From Kribbella flavida DSM 17836 (GTDB lineage: Bacteria; Actinomycetota; Actinomycetes; Propionibacteriales; Kribbellaceae), in NCBI RefSeq assembly GCF_000024345.1, contig NC_013729.1, positions 496,001 through 560,000 of the forward strand: a DNA stretch of 64,000 bases, given 5' to 3'. The notes below the pieces were generated by a model. That model had not been told where the DNA came from and did not search any database. It saw nothing but the letters and a program-made list of their open reading frames with translations. The position numbers and the translations under genes were made by a program. Shown one piece after another: positions 50,621 through 59,315 of the stretch; position 1 is the first letter of the stretch; every line of letters starts with the position of its first letter.

Positions 50621-51592
50621 ATGCGGGTGCGGATGGATGACGACGCGAGCCCGACGGCCAAGGCGCTGCTGGCCCTGGAGCTGATCCAGAACGTGCCCGG
50701 CATCACCGGGGACCGGCTCGGCCGGCGGCTCGGCGTCACCGACCGCGCCGCCCGCCGGTACGTCGGCATCCTGCGCGAGGCCGGCATCCCGATCGAGTCC
50801 ACGCCCGGCAGGTACGGCGGTTACACGCTCGGCCGGGGGTACCGGCTGCCGCCGCTGATGTTCTCCACCGCCGAAGCGCTCGGGCTGATGATGACCGCGC
50901 TGGAAGGCCACCACAGCGCCGCGGACGCGACCGACCCGGCCGGCAGCGCGCTGGCCAAGATCATCCGGGTGCTGCCGACCTCGGTCGCCCAGCCGGCCGA
51001 CGCGATCCGCCGGATGATCAGCCCGGCGGACCGGATCGCGACGCCCGACCCGGAGATCACCGCGGCCGTCGTCCAGGGCTGCGCCGAGCACCACCGGATC
51101 CGCATCGGCTACCGGCGAGGCGAGTGCGACGTCGAGCCGCTGATGATGGACGTCGACCCGTGGGCGGTCAGCGTGCGGCACGGCCGCTGGTACCTGCTCT
51201 GCTGGTCGCACACCCGCGACGCCCGCCGCGTCCTGCGCGTCGACCGGATCCTCTCCGTCGAGCCGCTGCCGGAGAGCTTCACCCCGCCGGACGGGCTCGA
51301 CGCCGCGCAGGCCGTCCAGGACCATCTGACCGAAGGCTGGCAGTACCAGGTGGAGATCGTCTTCGAGGCGCCGGCGGACCTGATCTCCCGGCGCATCCCC
51401 GGCATTCTCGGCCGGCTGGAGGAGCTCGGCTCCGACCGCTGCCGGTTGATCGGCAGCACCGACGACCCCGAGTGGTACGCCGAGCGCCTGACCTTCGTTC
51501 GCGCGCCGTTCCAGGTCGTCGCGCCGCCCGAGCTGCGCAAGGCCCTCCAGGACCTGGGCCAGCGCCTCATCGCCGCCGGCGAGGACGTCTAG
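50621..51592 (+). CDS. WYL-domain transcriptional regulator (HTH + WYL)
   Basis: 323 residues from ATG 50621 (an ATG at 50633 is possible). An HTH_11/DeoR-like winged helix lies at residues about 12-70 (LALELIQNVPGITGDRLGRR, RRYVGILREAGIPI, YGGYTLGRGYRLPP). The WYL part (about 145-235) contains HHRIRIGYRRGE, VDPWAVSVRHGRWYLLCW and RVLRVDRILSVEPL, with the W-Y-L triad visible in RWYLL. Ligand is unknown; WYL regulators often sense nucleic acids or small effectors. It ends the accessory block. Confidence 0.9.
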   Translation: MRVRMDDDASPTAKALLALELIQNVPGITGDRLGRRLGVTDRAARRYVGILREAGIPIESTPGRYGGYTLGRGYRLPPLMFSTAEALGLMMTALEGHHSAADATDPAGSALAKIIRVLPTSVAQPADAIRRMISPADRIATPDPEITAAVVQGCAEHHRIRIGYRRGECDVEPLMMDVDPWAVSVRHGRWYLLCWSHTRDARRVLRVDRILSVEPLPESFTPPDGLDAAQAVQDHLTEGWQYQVEIVFEAPADLISRRIPGILGRLEELGSDRCRLIGSTDDPEWYAERLTFVRAPFQVVAPPELRKALQDLGQRLIAAGEDV

Positions 51593-51602
51593 GGCGTGAC
51601 GC

Positions 51603-51647
51603 CGAAGGAGCAGCACCCGGTACGTCGAACCAGGTGCTGCTCCTTCG
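51603..51647. terminator. strong bidirectional hairpin between convergent genes
   Basis: Perfect 15-bp stem CGAAGGAGCAGCACC / GGTGCTGCTCCTTCG with a 15-nt loop. It ends the WYL gene on the plus strand and the MT-GT2 unit (52441-53124, 51657-52409) on the minus strand. Confidence 0.8.
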
Positions 51648-51656
51648 AAAGCCGGG

Positions 51657-52409
51657 TCAGACGGTTGCGTTCGCCGAGCTGACGCTGCGGCGCGGACGCC
51701 GGCCGATCGTCTTCAGCCGGGTCTTCAGTACCAGGCGGATCATCTCCAGGCCCAGCGAGACGGTCTTGCCGAAGTCGCCGGTGACCGAGGAGACGCCGAC
51801 CCGCGGGTGGTAGTTGACCGGGATCTGCACCAGCCGGGCCCGGGTGACCACGGAGATCAGCAGCATCTCCAGCCCGTACGCCGAACCGGGCAGCGTGGAC
51901 CGGTCCAGGATCGTCTGCACGTGCTCGCGGGTGATCACCCGGAAGGTGCAGCCGACGTCGCTCATCGAGGAGGTGTTGAACAGCACCTCGAGGAACTTCG
52001 CCACCGCCCAGTTGCCGAACTGCAGGAACCAGCCCATGTTGGCGCCGTCCCAGATGAAGTTCGAGACGGTCCGGGAGCCGACCACCACGTCGCACTCGGC
52101 CGAGAACGACAGCAGCTTGAGCAGGTCCTCGGGGTTGAACGTGCCGTCCGGCTCGCAGACGCAGACCAGGTCGGTGTCGACCTCGCGCAGGCCGCGCTGG
52201 ATCGCCGCGCCGTAGCCCTGCCGGGTCTCGACGATCTCCCGCGCGTTGGTGGTGGCGACCTCCTCGGAGGTGCCCTCGGCGGCGTTGTTGTTGATCACCA
52301 GGATGTCGTCGACCACGCCGAGCTTGTCGAACCGGCGGATGACGTCGGCGATGCTGTCCTTCTCGTTGTAGGTCGGAAGGACCACGGACAGAGTTTTACC
52401 GTTGTACAC
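51657..52409 (-). CDS. GT2 glycosyltransferase (polyprenyl-phosphate sugar synthase-like, no membrane tail)
   Basis: 250 residues, GTG start with a UAGGUG-type site. GT-A motifs: LSVVLPTYNEKDSIADVI, DILVINNNAAEGT (asparagines in place of the usual D-D-G), VCEPDGTFNPEDLL (the E-x-D variant of the metal site), VVVGSRTVSNF and DVGCTFRVITREH. It lacks C-terminal membrane spans. It probably transfers a sugar to a lipid or a peripheral acceptor; it lies 31 bp after a methyltransferase gene on the same strand. Confidence 0.85.
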   Translation of the reverse strand: MYNGKTLSVVLPTYNEKDSIADVIRRFDKLGVVDDILVINNNAAEGTSEEVATTNAREIVETRQGYGAAIQRGLREVDTDLVCVCEPDGTFNPEDLLKLLSFSAECDVVVGSRTVSNFIWDGANMGWFLQFGNWAVAKFLEVLFNTSSMSDVGCTFRVITREHVQTILDRSTLPGSAYGLEMLLISVVTRARLVQIPVNYHPRVGVSSVTGDFGKTVSLGLEMIRLVLKTRLKTIGRRPRRSVSSANATV

Positions 52410-52440
52410 GTTTTCGCACCTATCGAGTTTCCGGAGTCGG

Positions 52441-53124
52441 TCAGCGGGACGCGACGACGAGCATCTGCCCGGCCAGCGGCTTGATCGGGGACCGCAGGTA
52501 CCACGGCACCACGAAGGTCAGGTTGCCGCCCTTGGACTTGAGCGTCAACGGCATGAACTTGGCCTTCACGGCGTCGATCTTCCAGCCCTCGGCGACCAGG
52601 TAGTCCTGCAGCGACTGGTCGGTGAAGATCGCGACGTGGGTGAAGTCGTCGAAGTACCGGCCCGGGTTCAGCCGGAAGTTCGGCTGCATCAGGATCAGCC
52701 GGCCGCCGGGACGCAGCACCCGCTTGGCCTCGGCCAGCAGCCGGTTGCAGGCGTCGCGGTCCAGGTGCTCCAGCAGGTTGGAGGCGAAGACGACGTCGAA
52801 CGTGCCGTCCTCGAACTTGCCCAGGTCGGTGCAGTCACCGACCACCGGCTCCACGTGCGGAGCGGCGGCGCGGTCCACCGTGCTGTCCAGGTCCATCGCC
52901 ACGACCCGCTTGGCGGCCACGTTGTTCGAGAAGTCGCACCAGCCGGCCCCGAGCTCGAGAACCTCGGCGTCGGTGCTGATCCATCGCTGCAGGTACTTGC
53001 AGAGGTGCTGCCAGATCTTGGTCCGGTTCGCGTTGTGCGCCAGACGGGTTTCGAAGTAGTTCGACACGTACGTGCCGTCCGGCTCGCCGCTCTGCGGAGT
53101 TTGGGCGAGGGGATCGTCGGACAA
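52441..53124 (-). CDS. class I SAM-dependent methyltransferase
   Basis: 227 residues. The start is a TTG at 53124 because GAGGAG sits exactly 7 bp upstream; the longer ATG frame has none. Motifs: EVLELGAGWCDFSNNVA, VVAMDLDSTVDRAA, GDCTDLGKFEDGTFDVVF, SNLLEHLDRDACN and RVLRPGGRLILMQPNFRL. Methyltransferases with the LEHLDRD and PNFRLNP segments occur beside O-antigen and teichoic genes. Substrate unknown. It is divergent from membrane paralogue 6. Confidence 0.88.
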   Translation of the reverse strand: MSDDPLAQTPQSGEPDGTYVSNYFETRLAHNANRTKIWQHLCKYLQRWISTDAEVLELGAGWCDFSNNVAAKRVVAMDLDSTVDRAAAPHVEPVVGDCTDLGKFEDGTFDVVFASNLLEHLDRDACNRLLAEAKRVLRPGGRLILMQPNFRLNPGRYFDDFTHVAIFTDQSLQDYLVAEGWKIDAVKAKFMPLTLKSKGGNLTFVVPWYLRSPIKPLAGQMLVVASR

Positions 53125-53299
53125 GATAGCTCTCCTCGGAAGCGTGCGCCGTGCGCGCATCAGCGGGTCACCTTACCAGCGCGAGGGGTACGCCGGCCCC
53201 CGACGGCGTCGGCTTGCCCTGCCCGCGGGACTATGCTGCTGGGCGACCAGGCCGCCGTGCCCCGGCCCGTGCCCTGTGAAGCCCGCTGTTAGGAGCCTG

Positions 53300-55594
53300 A
53301 TGCCACAGACCGCCGAGTTGTCGTCGTCCACCGCGGCGGCGTCACCTCCGGAGCAGACCACCACGGAGAAGCCGACCGGCGGCGGGTTCGGCCGCTGGAC
53401 GTCGACGGTGATCAGCGCGCTGGTACTGCTGGCCGCGGTGGCCTTCTTCCTGGGCACTGCGGTGTCGGCCGACCTGCCGGCCGGGGCCGCCGTGCTGGCG
53501 CTGCTCGGGCTGGTCGTCACCCAGCTGCTGCCCGGTGTGGTGGTGTGGCGGACCGTGCGGCCGAATCGGGGCTGGTGGGTCGAGGACGTGATGATGGGCC
53601 TCGCGGTCGGCTTCATGCTGGCGATCGGGGCCCAGACGCTGGCCGGCTGGTCACGCCAGCCGTGGATGTCGGCCGCGCTCCCGCTGGCGCTGGCGGTCGT
53701 GCTGCTCGCCGTACCGCGGACCCGGGCGCGGATCCGGCGGGTCCGCAGCAGCGGCCTGCCGCTGTGGTGGATGCCTGCCGTGGTCGCGACCTCGCTGTTC
53801 GGGCTGCAGGACGTGCTGCAGTACTACGAGCGCCAGCCGTTGACCTGGCCCAGCGGGTTCCGCGCGCCGTACATCGACGGGTACCTGCACCTCGCGCTGT
53901 CGGCGCAGCTGCAGCACCGGGGGCCGACGAGTTTCCCGTGGGTCGAGAACGCGCCGATGGCCTACCACTGGTTCAGCCACGCCTGGGTTGCGCAGGTCGC
54001 CGCGGTGTCCGGCGCCGAGCTGGACGAGGTGCTCTTCCGGTTCATGCCGGCGCTGATGCCCCTGGCGATCGTGCTGGTGGTCGCGATCGCGGCGGTCCGG
54101 ATCACCGGGATCGCGTGGACCGGCCCGGTCGCCGGCCTGCTGTGCATGGCGGGTGCCGAGCAGAACCTGTTCGGCCGGGTCACCTTCGGCTACCCGATGT
54201 CCCCGTTGTCGCCGAGCCTGGCGCCGTCGGTGCCGCTGATGATCGCGATCGTGCTGCTGCTGGTCTTCCGGTGGCGCGGCCAGATGGGCCGGGCCGGCCT
54301 GGTGCTGATTCCGCTGCTCGCGCTGGCCGCCTCCGGCACCAAGGGCTCGACGATGCCGCTCGTTGTCGCGGGCATCGGTCTGGCGTTCGGCGTGATGATG
54401 CTGGTCGACCGGACCCGGTTGAAGGGCCTGCTGCTGGACGGCGTGCTCTGTGCCGGCACCCTGCTCGTCGCGATGGTGGTCGTCTTCCAGGGGTCGGACT
54501 CCGGTCTGCACGTGCAGTTCCGGGAAGCCTCGCTGGCGACACCCGCCCTGCCGCTGCTCGGCGAGGTCACCACCACCACGATGGTGATGTCCTCGGTGCT
54601 GGCCGTGCTCGGCATCCTGGCCCGCGGGACCGGCCTGCTCTGGCGGCTGCGGACCGCGGAGGGCCGCCGGGACCCGGTGACCTGGCTGCTGCTGGGCGGC
54701 GGCATCGCCGGCGCCGCCGCGGTCGCCGTCTTCTCCCACCCGGGCGTCAGTCAGTACTACTTCGCCCGGACCGCAGGCCCGCTGCTGGCGATCGGCTCGG
54801 CTGTCGGTCTGGCCACGATGGTGGACCAGCTGAAGAGCCGCTGGTGGCGGGCCACCCTGGTCGGGCTGGTCGGCGGACCGCTGTTCGTGCTGCTGCCGAT
54901 CTGGCTGGTCGGCGCGATCAAGCCCAACCACGGCGGGCTGATCCACGCGACCAAGATGCTCGCGATCGGTGTCGCCGTCCTGCTGGTGGTCGGTGTCATC
55001 GCCTGGTTCGTGACGCCGCGGATGCGGTTCACCGCGGCCTTCGCCGCCGTCACGGTGATGATCCTGGCCGGCGGCGTCACGATGGTGACCCGGGGCCAGC
55101 TCGAGGTGCCCGGCGTCCAGCCGCTGCGGCCGGGCAAGCCCACGGGGTACCTCGCGGTCGGCACCGACCAGATTGCAGCGGCGCGGTGGATCCGGGATCA
55201 CTCCGACGTCGACGACGTGGTGATGACCAACCGGCACTGCACGACGCCGATCGCGCCGAAGAAGTGCGACAGCCGGCGGTTCGTGGTCGGCGCGTTCTCC
55301 GAGCGGCAGATGCTGGTCGAGGCCTGGACCCCGACGGTCGAGGCGAACAAGCGCGGTCCCGAGGGCCGCGACTCGATCACCGTCGACTACTGGAAGCCGG
55401 AGATCCTGCAGCTGAACGACAGCTTCGTCGCCCAGCCGGACGCCGCCAAGGCCCAGCAGCTGCGCGACCTCGGCGTGCGCTGGATCTACGTCGAGTTCAC
55501 CCGCCCGCACGCGCAGACGCTGGAACCGTTCGCGCAGGAGCGGTACCGCAACGCCCACGCCGCCGTGTACGAGTTCCCCGAGGCAGGATCATGA
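53300..55594 (+). CDS. multispanning GT-C-like membrane protein, paralogue 6 of 6
   Basis: 764 residues from ATG 53300 with AGGAG 4 bp upstream. The N-tail is Ser/Thr-rich and cytoplasmic. Family features: APYIDGYLHLALSAQLQHRG, MAYHWFSHAWVAQVAA, LSPSLAPSVPLM, ASGTKGSTMPLVV, SHPGVSQYYFARTAGP, AARWIRDHSDVDD, NRHC...KKCDSRRFVVGAFSER, LVEAWTPTVEANK, YWKPEILQLNDSF and LGVRWIYVEFTRP ending in VYEFPEAGS. The A-W-T replaces G-W-x-Y-T of the others. It overlaps rmlC by ATGA, which ties this paralogue to a rhamnose-type (dTDP-6-deoxyhexose) donor. Confidence 0.78.
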   Translation: MPQTAELSSSTAAASPPEQTTTEKPTGGGFGRWTSTVISALVLLAAVAFFLGTAVSADLPAGAAVLALLGLVVTQLLPGVVVWRTVRPNRGWWVEDVMMGLAVGFMLAIGAQTLAGWSRQPWMSAALPLALAVVLLAVPRTRARIRRVRSSGLPLWWMPAVVATSLFGLQDVLQYYERQPLTWPSGFRAPYIDGYLHLALSAQLQHRGPTSFPWVENAPMAYHWFSHAWVAQVAAVSGAELDEVLFRFMPALMPLAIVLVVAIAAVRITGIAWTGPVAGLLCMAGAEQNLFGRVTFGYPMSPLSPSLAPSVPLMIAIVLLLVFRWRGQMGRAGLVLIPLLALAASGTKGSTMPLVVAGIGLAFGVMMLVDRTRLKGLLLDGVLCAGTLLVAMVVVFQGSDSGLHVQFREASLATPALPLLGEVTTTTMVMSSVLAVLGILARGTGLLWRLRTAEGRRDPVTWLLLGGGIAGAAAVAVFSHPGVSQYYFARTAGPLLAIGSAVGLATMVDQLKSRWWRATLVGLVGGPLFVLLPIWLVGAIKPNHGGLIHATKMLAIGVAVLLVVGVIAWFVTPRMRFTAAFAAVTVMILAGGVTMVTRGQLEVPGVQPLRPGKPTGYLAVGTDQIAAARWIRDHSDVDDVVMTNRHCTTPIAPKKCDSRRFVVGAFSERQMLVEAWTPTVEANKRGPEGRDSITVDYWKPEILQLNDSFVAQPDAAKAQQLRDLGVRWIYVEFTRPHAQTLEPFAQERYRNAHAAVYEFPEAGS

Positions 55595-56151
55595 CCGGAC
55601 CGTCCCTGACCGAGACCTCGATCCCGGGGCTGCTGCACGTCGAGCTGGAGGTGTTCGACGACGGCCGCGGCTGGTTCAAGGAGAGCTTCCAGGCCGAGAA
55701 GCTGGAGAAGCTCGGCCTGCCGCACCTGGAGGTCGTGCAGAACAACGTCTCCTACAACGCCGAGGTCGGCGTCACCCGCGGCATTCACGCCGAACCGTGG
55801 GACAAGTACATCTCGCCGGCCTTCGGCCGGGTGTTCACCGCGATCGTCGACCTGCGGGAAGGGCCCGGCTTCGGCCGGCTGGAGACGTTCGAGCTGACGC
55901 CGCGGCAGGGGCTCTACGTCCCGCGCGGGTGCGGCAACTCCTTCTGCACGCTGGAGCCGAACACGGTCTACAACTACCTGGTCAACGCGCACTGGTCGCC
56001 GGACGCGAAGTACACGCTGGTGAATCTGTTCGACCCGCGGATCAACGTGCCGTGGCCGTTGCCGAAGGAGCAGCTGATCTACAGCGAGAAGGACGCCGGC
56101 CACCCGCTGCTGGACGCCGTCACCCCGATCCGCCCGGACTGGGAACTCTGA
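55591..56151 (+). CDS. rmlC: dTDP-4-dehydrorhamnose 3,5-epimerase-like protein
   Basis: 186 residues, cupin fold: LHVELEVFDDGRGWFKESFQ, VVQNNVSYNAEVGVTRGIHA, FGRVFTAIVDLREG and GLYVPRGCGNSFCTLE. The catalytic histidine lies in RGIHAEPWDKY, a variant of the usual R-G-x-H-Y/F-Q seen in a subgroup of RmlC proteins found with RmlD in Gram-positives. It acts on dTDP-4-keto-6-deoxyglucose before RmlD. The gene is coupled to membrane paralogue 6 (ATGA) and to rmlD (TGATG). Confidence 0.9.
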   Translation: MTGPSLTETSIPGLLHVELEVFDDGRGWFKESFQAEKLEKLGLPHLEVVQNNVSYNAEVGVTRGIHAEPWDKYISPAFGRVFTAIVDLREGPGFGRLETFELTPRQGLYVPRGCGNSFCTLEPNTVYNYLVNAHWSPDAKYTLVNLFDPRINVPWPLPKEQLIYSEKDAGHPLLDAVTPIRPDWEL

Positions 56152-56981
56152 TGGCGATCCTGGTCACCGGAGCCGGTGGTCAGCTCGGCCGGGCGCTGGC
56201 CGCGCGGCTGCCGGACGCCCGCCTCGTCACCTCGGCCGATCTGGACATCACCGACCGGGCCGCGCTGGACGCCTTCGACTGGACCGGGATCACCGCGCTC
56301 GTGAACGCGGCGGCCTGGACGGCCGTCGACAAGGCCGAGGACGCCGGCAGCACGCTGGCCGCCTGGGACGTCAACGCGGCCGGCGTCGCGAACCTGGCGT
56401 GGCACGCGCGCCGGCTCGGCATCCCGCTGGTGCACGTCAGCACGGACTACGTCTTCGGCGGCGGCGAGGGGTTCCTGCCCGCGGGCCACCCGATCGACCC
56501 GCAAGGCGTCTACGGCATCACCAAGGCGGCCGGTGAGCTGGCCGCGCGGCTCAGCCCGACGTACTACGTGGTCCGGACCAGCTGGGTGTTCGGCGACGGC
56601 CCGAACTTCGTCCGGACGATGCTGCGGCTCGGCGCGGAGCGGGACGAGCTGACCGTGGTCGACGACCAGTACGGGCGGCCGACGTACACGGTGGACCTGG
56701 CGGCGGCGCTGATCGCGCTGCTGGAGAGTGAAGCGCCCTCGGGCACGTACCACGCGACCGGCGCGGGCGACGTGGTGTCGTGGGCGGACTTCGCGGCCGC
56801 GATCCTGGCGGGCACGTCCTGCAAGGTGCGGCCGATCAGTTCGGCGGAGTACGCGCAGGGCAAGGTGATCGCGCCGCGGCCCGCCAACAGCGCGCTCGAC
56901 CTGTCGGCGCTGGAGGCGGTCGGCATCACGATGCGCGACTGGCGCGAGGCGCTCGCGGAGTACCTGGAGACGCAGCGGTAG
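56151..56981 (+). CDS. rmlD: dTDP-4-dehydrorhamnose reductase
   Basis: 276 residues. Extended SDR: MAILVTGAGGQLGRALAAR, VTSADLDITDRAALDAF, NAAAWTAVDKAEDA, VHVSTDYVFGG (Ser-Thr-Asp before the YVF) and YGITKAAGE with the catalytic tyrosine and lysine, then VRTSWVFGDG and DDQYGRPTYTVDLA. It reduces the C4 ketone with NADPH to give dTDP-L-rhamnose. rmlA and rmlB are not in the window. Confidence 0.94.
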   Translation: MAILVTGAGGQLGRALAARLPDARLVTSADLDITDRAALDAFDWTGITALVNAAAWTAVDKAEDAGSTLAAWDVNAAGVANLAWHARRLGIPLVHVSTDYVFGGGEGFLPAGHPIDPQGVYGITKAAGELAARLSPTYYVVRTSWVFGDGPNFVRTMLRLGAERDELTVVDDQYGRPTYTVDLAAALIALLESEAPSGTYHATGAGDVVSWADFAAAILAGTSCKVRPISSAEYAQGKVIAPRPANSALDLSALEAVGITMRDWREALAEYLETQR

Positions 56982-57000
56982 CCGGCTCACGGCGCGCGGA

Positions 57001-57591
57001 TCAGTCCTGCGGCCTGAGGCCGGCCAGCACGATGTCGAGCAGCCGGTCCGCCTGCTCGGGCTCGATGTCGGGCAGCGACGAGATCGCGCCGACCAGCCGC
57101 ATGACGTCGATCAGCTGCAGGTCGGACCGGACCGTGCCCTCCTGCTTGGCCGACTCCAGCAGCAGGTCGCCGGCGTCCTTCACGTTCAGCTTGCAGGCCT
57201 TGAAGAACTCCGAGTCCTTGCCCAGCGCGGCGGTCAGCTCGTGCGCCAGGCTCTTCTTCGACACGTTGTAGCCGACGAAGCTGCGCATCCAGGCGGCCAG
57301 CGCCTCGAACGGCGTCAGCTGCTCGTGGAAACCGTACGCCCGGTCGCAGACCGACTGGATCTCGTCGACGTAGACCGCCTCGAGCAGGGCGGTCCGGTTC
57401 GGGAAGCGCCGGTAGAGCGTGCCGATGCCGACCCCGGCCCGCCGGGCGATCTGCTCCAGCGAGGTGCCGGTGCCGTGCTCGGCGAACGCCTCGCGGGCGG
57501 CGGTGACCAGCAGGTCGTAGTTGCGCCGGGCGTCGGCCCGGGTCGGTCGCAGGTCGGGCAGCGGCGGCCGATCGGTCGCGGACGCGCTCAC
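57001..57591 (-). CDS. TetR-family transcriptional regulator
   Basis: 196 residues from GTG 57591. The N-terminal HTH is ARRNYDLLVTAAREAFAEHG, TSLEQIARRAGVGIGTLYRR and FPNRTALLEAVY (about 15-62), with a helical ligand domain behind it. It is divergent from an MFS exporter with 133 bp between, and a palindrome there (57635-57649) is a good operator. It most likely represses the exporter until a drug is bound. An upstream frame extension reading to 57927 lacks a start site and is rejected. Confidence 0.92.
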   Translation of the reverse strand: MSASATDRPPLPDLRPTRADARRNYDLLVTAAREAFAEHGTGTSLEQIARRAGVGIGTLYRRFPNRTALLEAVYVDEIQSVCDRAYGFHEQLTPFEALAAWMRSFVGYNVSKKSLAHELTAALGKDSEFFKACKLNVKDAGDLLLESAKQEGTVRSDLQLIDVMRLVGAISSLPDIEPEQADRLLDIVLAGLRPQD

Positions 57592-57625
57592 ACGGGCCTC
57601 CTCGGCATCCCGTCCGGAAAAGGAC

Positions 57626-57655
57626 TTGATTAAGCGGAGGGTGCCTCCGTATTGT
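57626..57655 (+). promoter_or_regulatory. promoter of MFS exporter with palindromic TetR operator in the spacer
   Basis: TTGATT (57626-57631) and TATTGT (57650-57655) are 18 bp apart. The perfect palindrome CGGAGG-GTG-CCTCCG (57635-57649) fills most of the spacer, the usual place for repression. GGAAGGAG lies about 12 bp before the ATG at 57725. Confidence 0.6.
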
Positions 57656-57724
57656 ATCCGGAGGAGCTCTCCACTTTCGTCGTTCACCACTCTAGCCCCT
57701 GCGGGGGAAGGAGCAAGTTCAGTT

Positions 57725-59269
57725 ATGTCGGCAACCTCCGCGGCGCCCGCCGGCGCCCAGTCCGAGCCGCCGGCGTCGCCGCCCGCGACCGGGTCCGGCG
57801 CCGCTCGGCGTCCGGGCGTCGTGCTCGCTGTCATCGTGATCACCCAGCTGATGGTGATTCTCGACGGCACGGTCGTGAACATCGCGATGCCCAAGATCCA
57901 GACCGCTCTCGACTTCAGTCCCGCCAACCTGTCCTGGGTGCAGAACGCCTATGCGCTGGCCTTCGGTGGCCTGCTGCTGCTCGGCGCCCGGGCCGGTGAC
58001 CTGCTCGGCCGCCGCCGGGTCTTCGTCACCGGCGTCACCGTCTTCACCGCCGCGTCGCTGCTCGGCGGTCTGGCCCCGACGGCGGAGCTGCTGCTCGCCG
58101 CCCGGGTCCTGCAGGGCGTCGGCGGCGCGATCGCCGCCCCGGCCGCGCTCACCCTGCTGATGCTCACCTTCAAGGAAGGGCCGGAGCGGATGAAGGCGCT
58201 CGGCCTCTACAGCCTGGTCTCCTCCGGCGGCGCGAGCGTCGGCCTGGTGGTCGGCGGCATGCTGACCGACTGGGTCTCGTGGCGCTGGGGCCTGTTCATC
58301 AACGTCCCGATCGGCATCGCGCTGGTGGTCGCCGCCCGCCGGGTGCTGACCGAGACGCCGCGGGAGCGCGGCCGGTTCGACGTGGCCGGCGCGCTCACCT
58401 CGACCGTCGGCATCACCGCGCTGGTCTACGGCTTCATCCGGGTCGCCGAGGCGGGCTGGAGCGCGCCGGAGGTGCTCGCCTCGTTCGCCGTGGGCGTGGT
58501 GCTGCTGGCCGGCTTCGTGCTGATCGAGCGCCGGGTCAGCCACCCGATCGTGCCGCTGAGGATGTTCCGCAACGCCGACCGGGTCGCGTCGTACCTGACC
58601 ATGCTGCTGCTGGTCGGCACGATGTTCGGGATGTTCTTCTTCCTCACCCAGTACCTGCAGGGTGTGCTGGAGTTCAGCCCGCTGGCCGCCGGTCTGGCCT
58701 TCCTGCCGATGACCGGTCTGCTGTTCGCCTCGTCGCGGATCGTGCCCCGGCTGACCGGCCGGATGGACAACGGCCTGATGATGATCGCCGGCTCGGTCTC
58801 GGTGCTGGCCGGCATGATCTGGCTGACCCGGCTGTCGCTGGACAGCAGCTACCTCGGCGGCGTGGTCGGGCCGCTGGTGCTGTTCGGTGCGGGCGCCGGC
58901 CTGATCTTCATCCCGCTGACCGGTCGCGCGCTGTCCGGCGTACCGGCGGAGGACGCGGGTGCGGCTTCGGGGCTGCTCAACGTGCTGCAGCAGGTCGGTG
59001 GCGCGCTGGGCCTCGGCATCCTGGTCACCGTCTTCGGCACCGCCAGCCGCAACGCCACCCCCGGCACGACGGACCCGGCGGAGGCGGCCCGCGAGATCCT
59101 CACCGACGGCGTGCACGCCGCCTTCATCGGCTCGGCGATCTACGCCGCGCTGACGCTGCTGGTGATCGTGGTCGGGGTCCGCCCGTGGAACCGGCGCAAG
59201 GCCGTCACCCCGGAGACCGCGACCGAACCCGCCGCGGTCGAGCCGGCCGTCGCCGAGGCGCACATCTGA
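57725..59269 (+). CDS. MFS multidrug exporter, DHA2 (EmrB/QacA) type
   Basis: 514 residues, ATG with an upstream GGAAGGAG. Fourteen spans are expected: VIVITQLMVILDGTVVNIAM (motif D1), GDLLGRRRVFVTG (motif A), ARVLQGVGGAIAAP (motif C region), GLFINVPIGIALV. Later motifs: FGMFFFLTQYLQGVLEFSP and GAASGLLNVLQQVGGALGLG. Pro/Ala-rich tails flank the membrane part. It should export drugs in exchange for protons and be controlled by the adjacent TetR. Confidence 0.93.
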   Translation: MSATSAAPAGAQSEPPASPPATGSGAARRPGVVLAVIVITQLMVILDGTVVNIAMPKIQTALDFSPANLSWVQNAYALAFGGLLLLGARAGDLLGRRRVFVTGVTVFTAASLLGGLAPTAELLLAARVLQGVGGAIAAPAALTLLMLTFKEGPERMKALGLYSLVSSGGASVGLVVGGMLTDWVSWRWGLFINVPIGIALVVAARRVLTETPRERGRFDVAGALTSTVGITALVYGFIRVAEAGWSAPEVLASFAVGVVLLAGFVLIERRVSHPIVPLRMFRNADRVASYLTMLLLVGTMFGMFFFLTQYLQGVLEFSPLAAGLAFLPMTGLLFASSRIVPRLTGRMDNGLMMIAGSVSVLAGMIWLTRLSLDSSYLGGVVGPLVLFGAGAGLIFIPLTGRALSGVPAEDAGAASGLLNVLQQVGGALGLGILVTVFGTASRNATPGTTDPAEAAREILTDGVHAAFIGSAIYAALTLLVIVVGVRPWNRRKAVTPETATEPAAVEPAVAEAHI

Positions 59270-59274
59270 GTCCC

Positions 59275-59310
59275 ACCGAGGTCCTGGCCCTGCCGAGCCA
59301 GGACCTCGGT
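59275..59310. terminator. bidirectional hairpin between MFS and ABC permease genes
   Basis: Perfect 14-bp stem ACCGAGGTCCTGGC / GCCAGGACCTCGGT with an 8-nt loop between convergent genes. Confidence 0.8.
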
Positions 59311-59315
59311 CGTTG

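Noticed and set aside
57592..57927. Longer TetR start upstream of 57591
   Set aside because: It would run through the divergent promoter and the start of the MFS gene, with no ribosome binding site.
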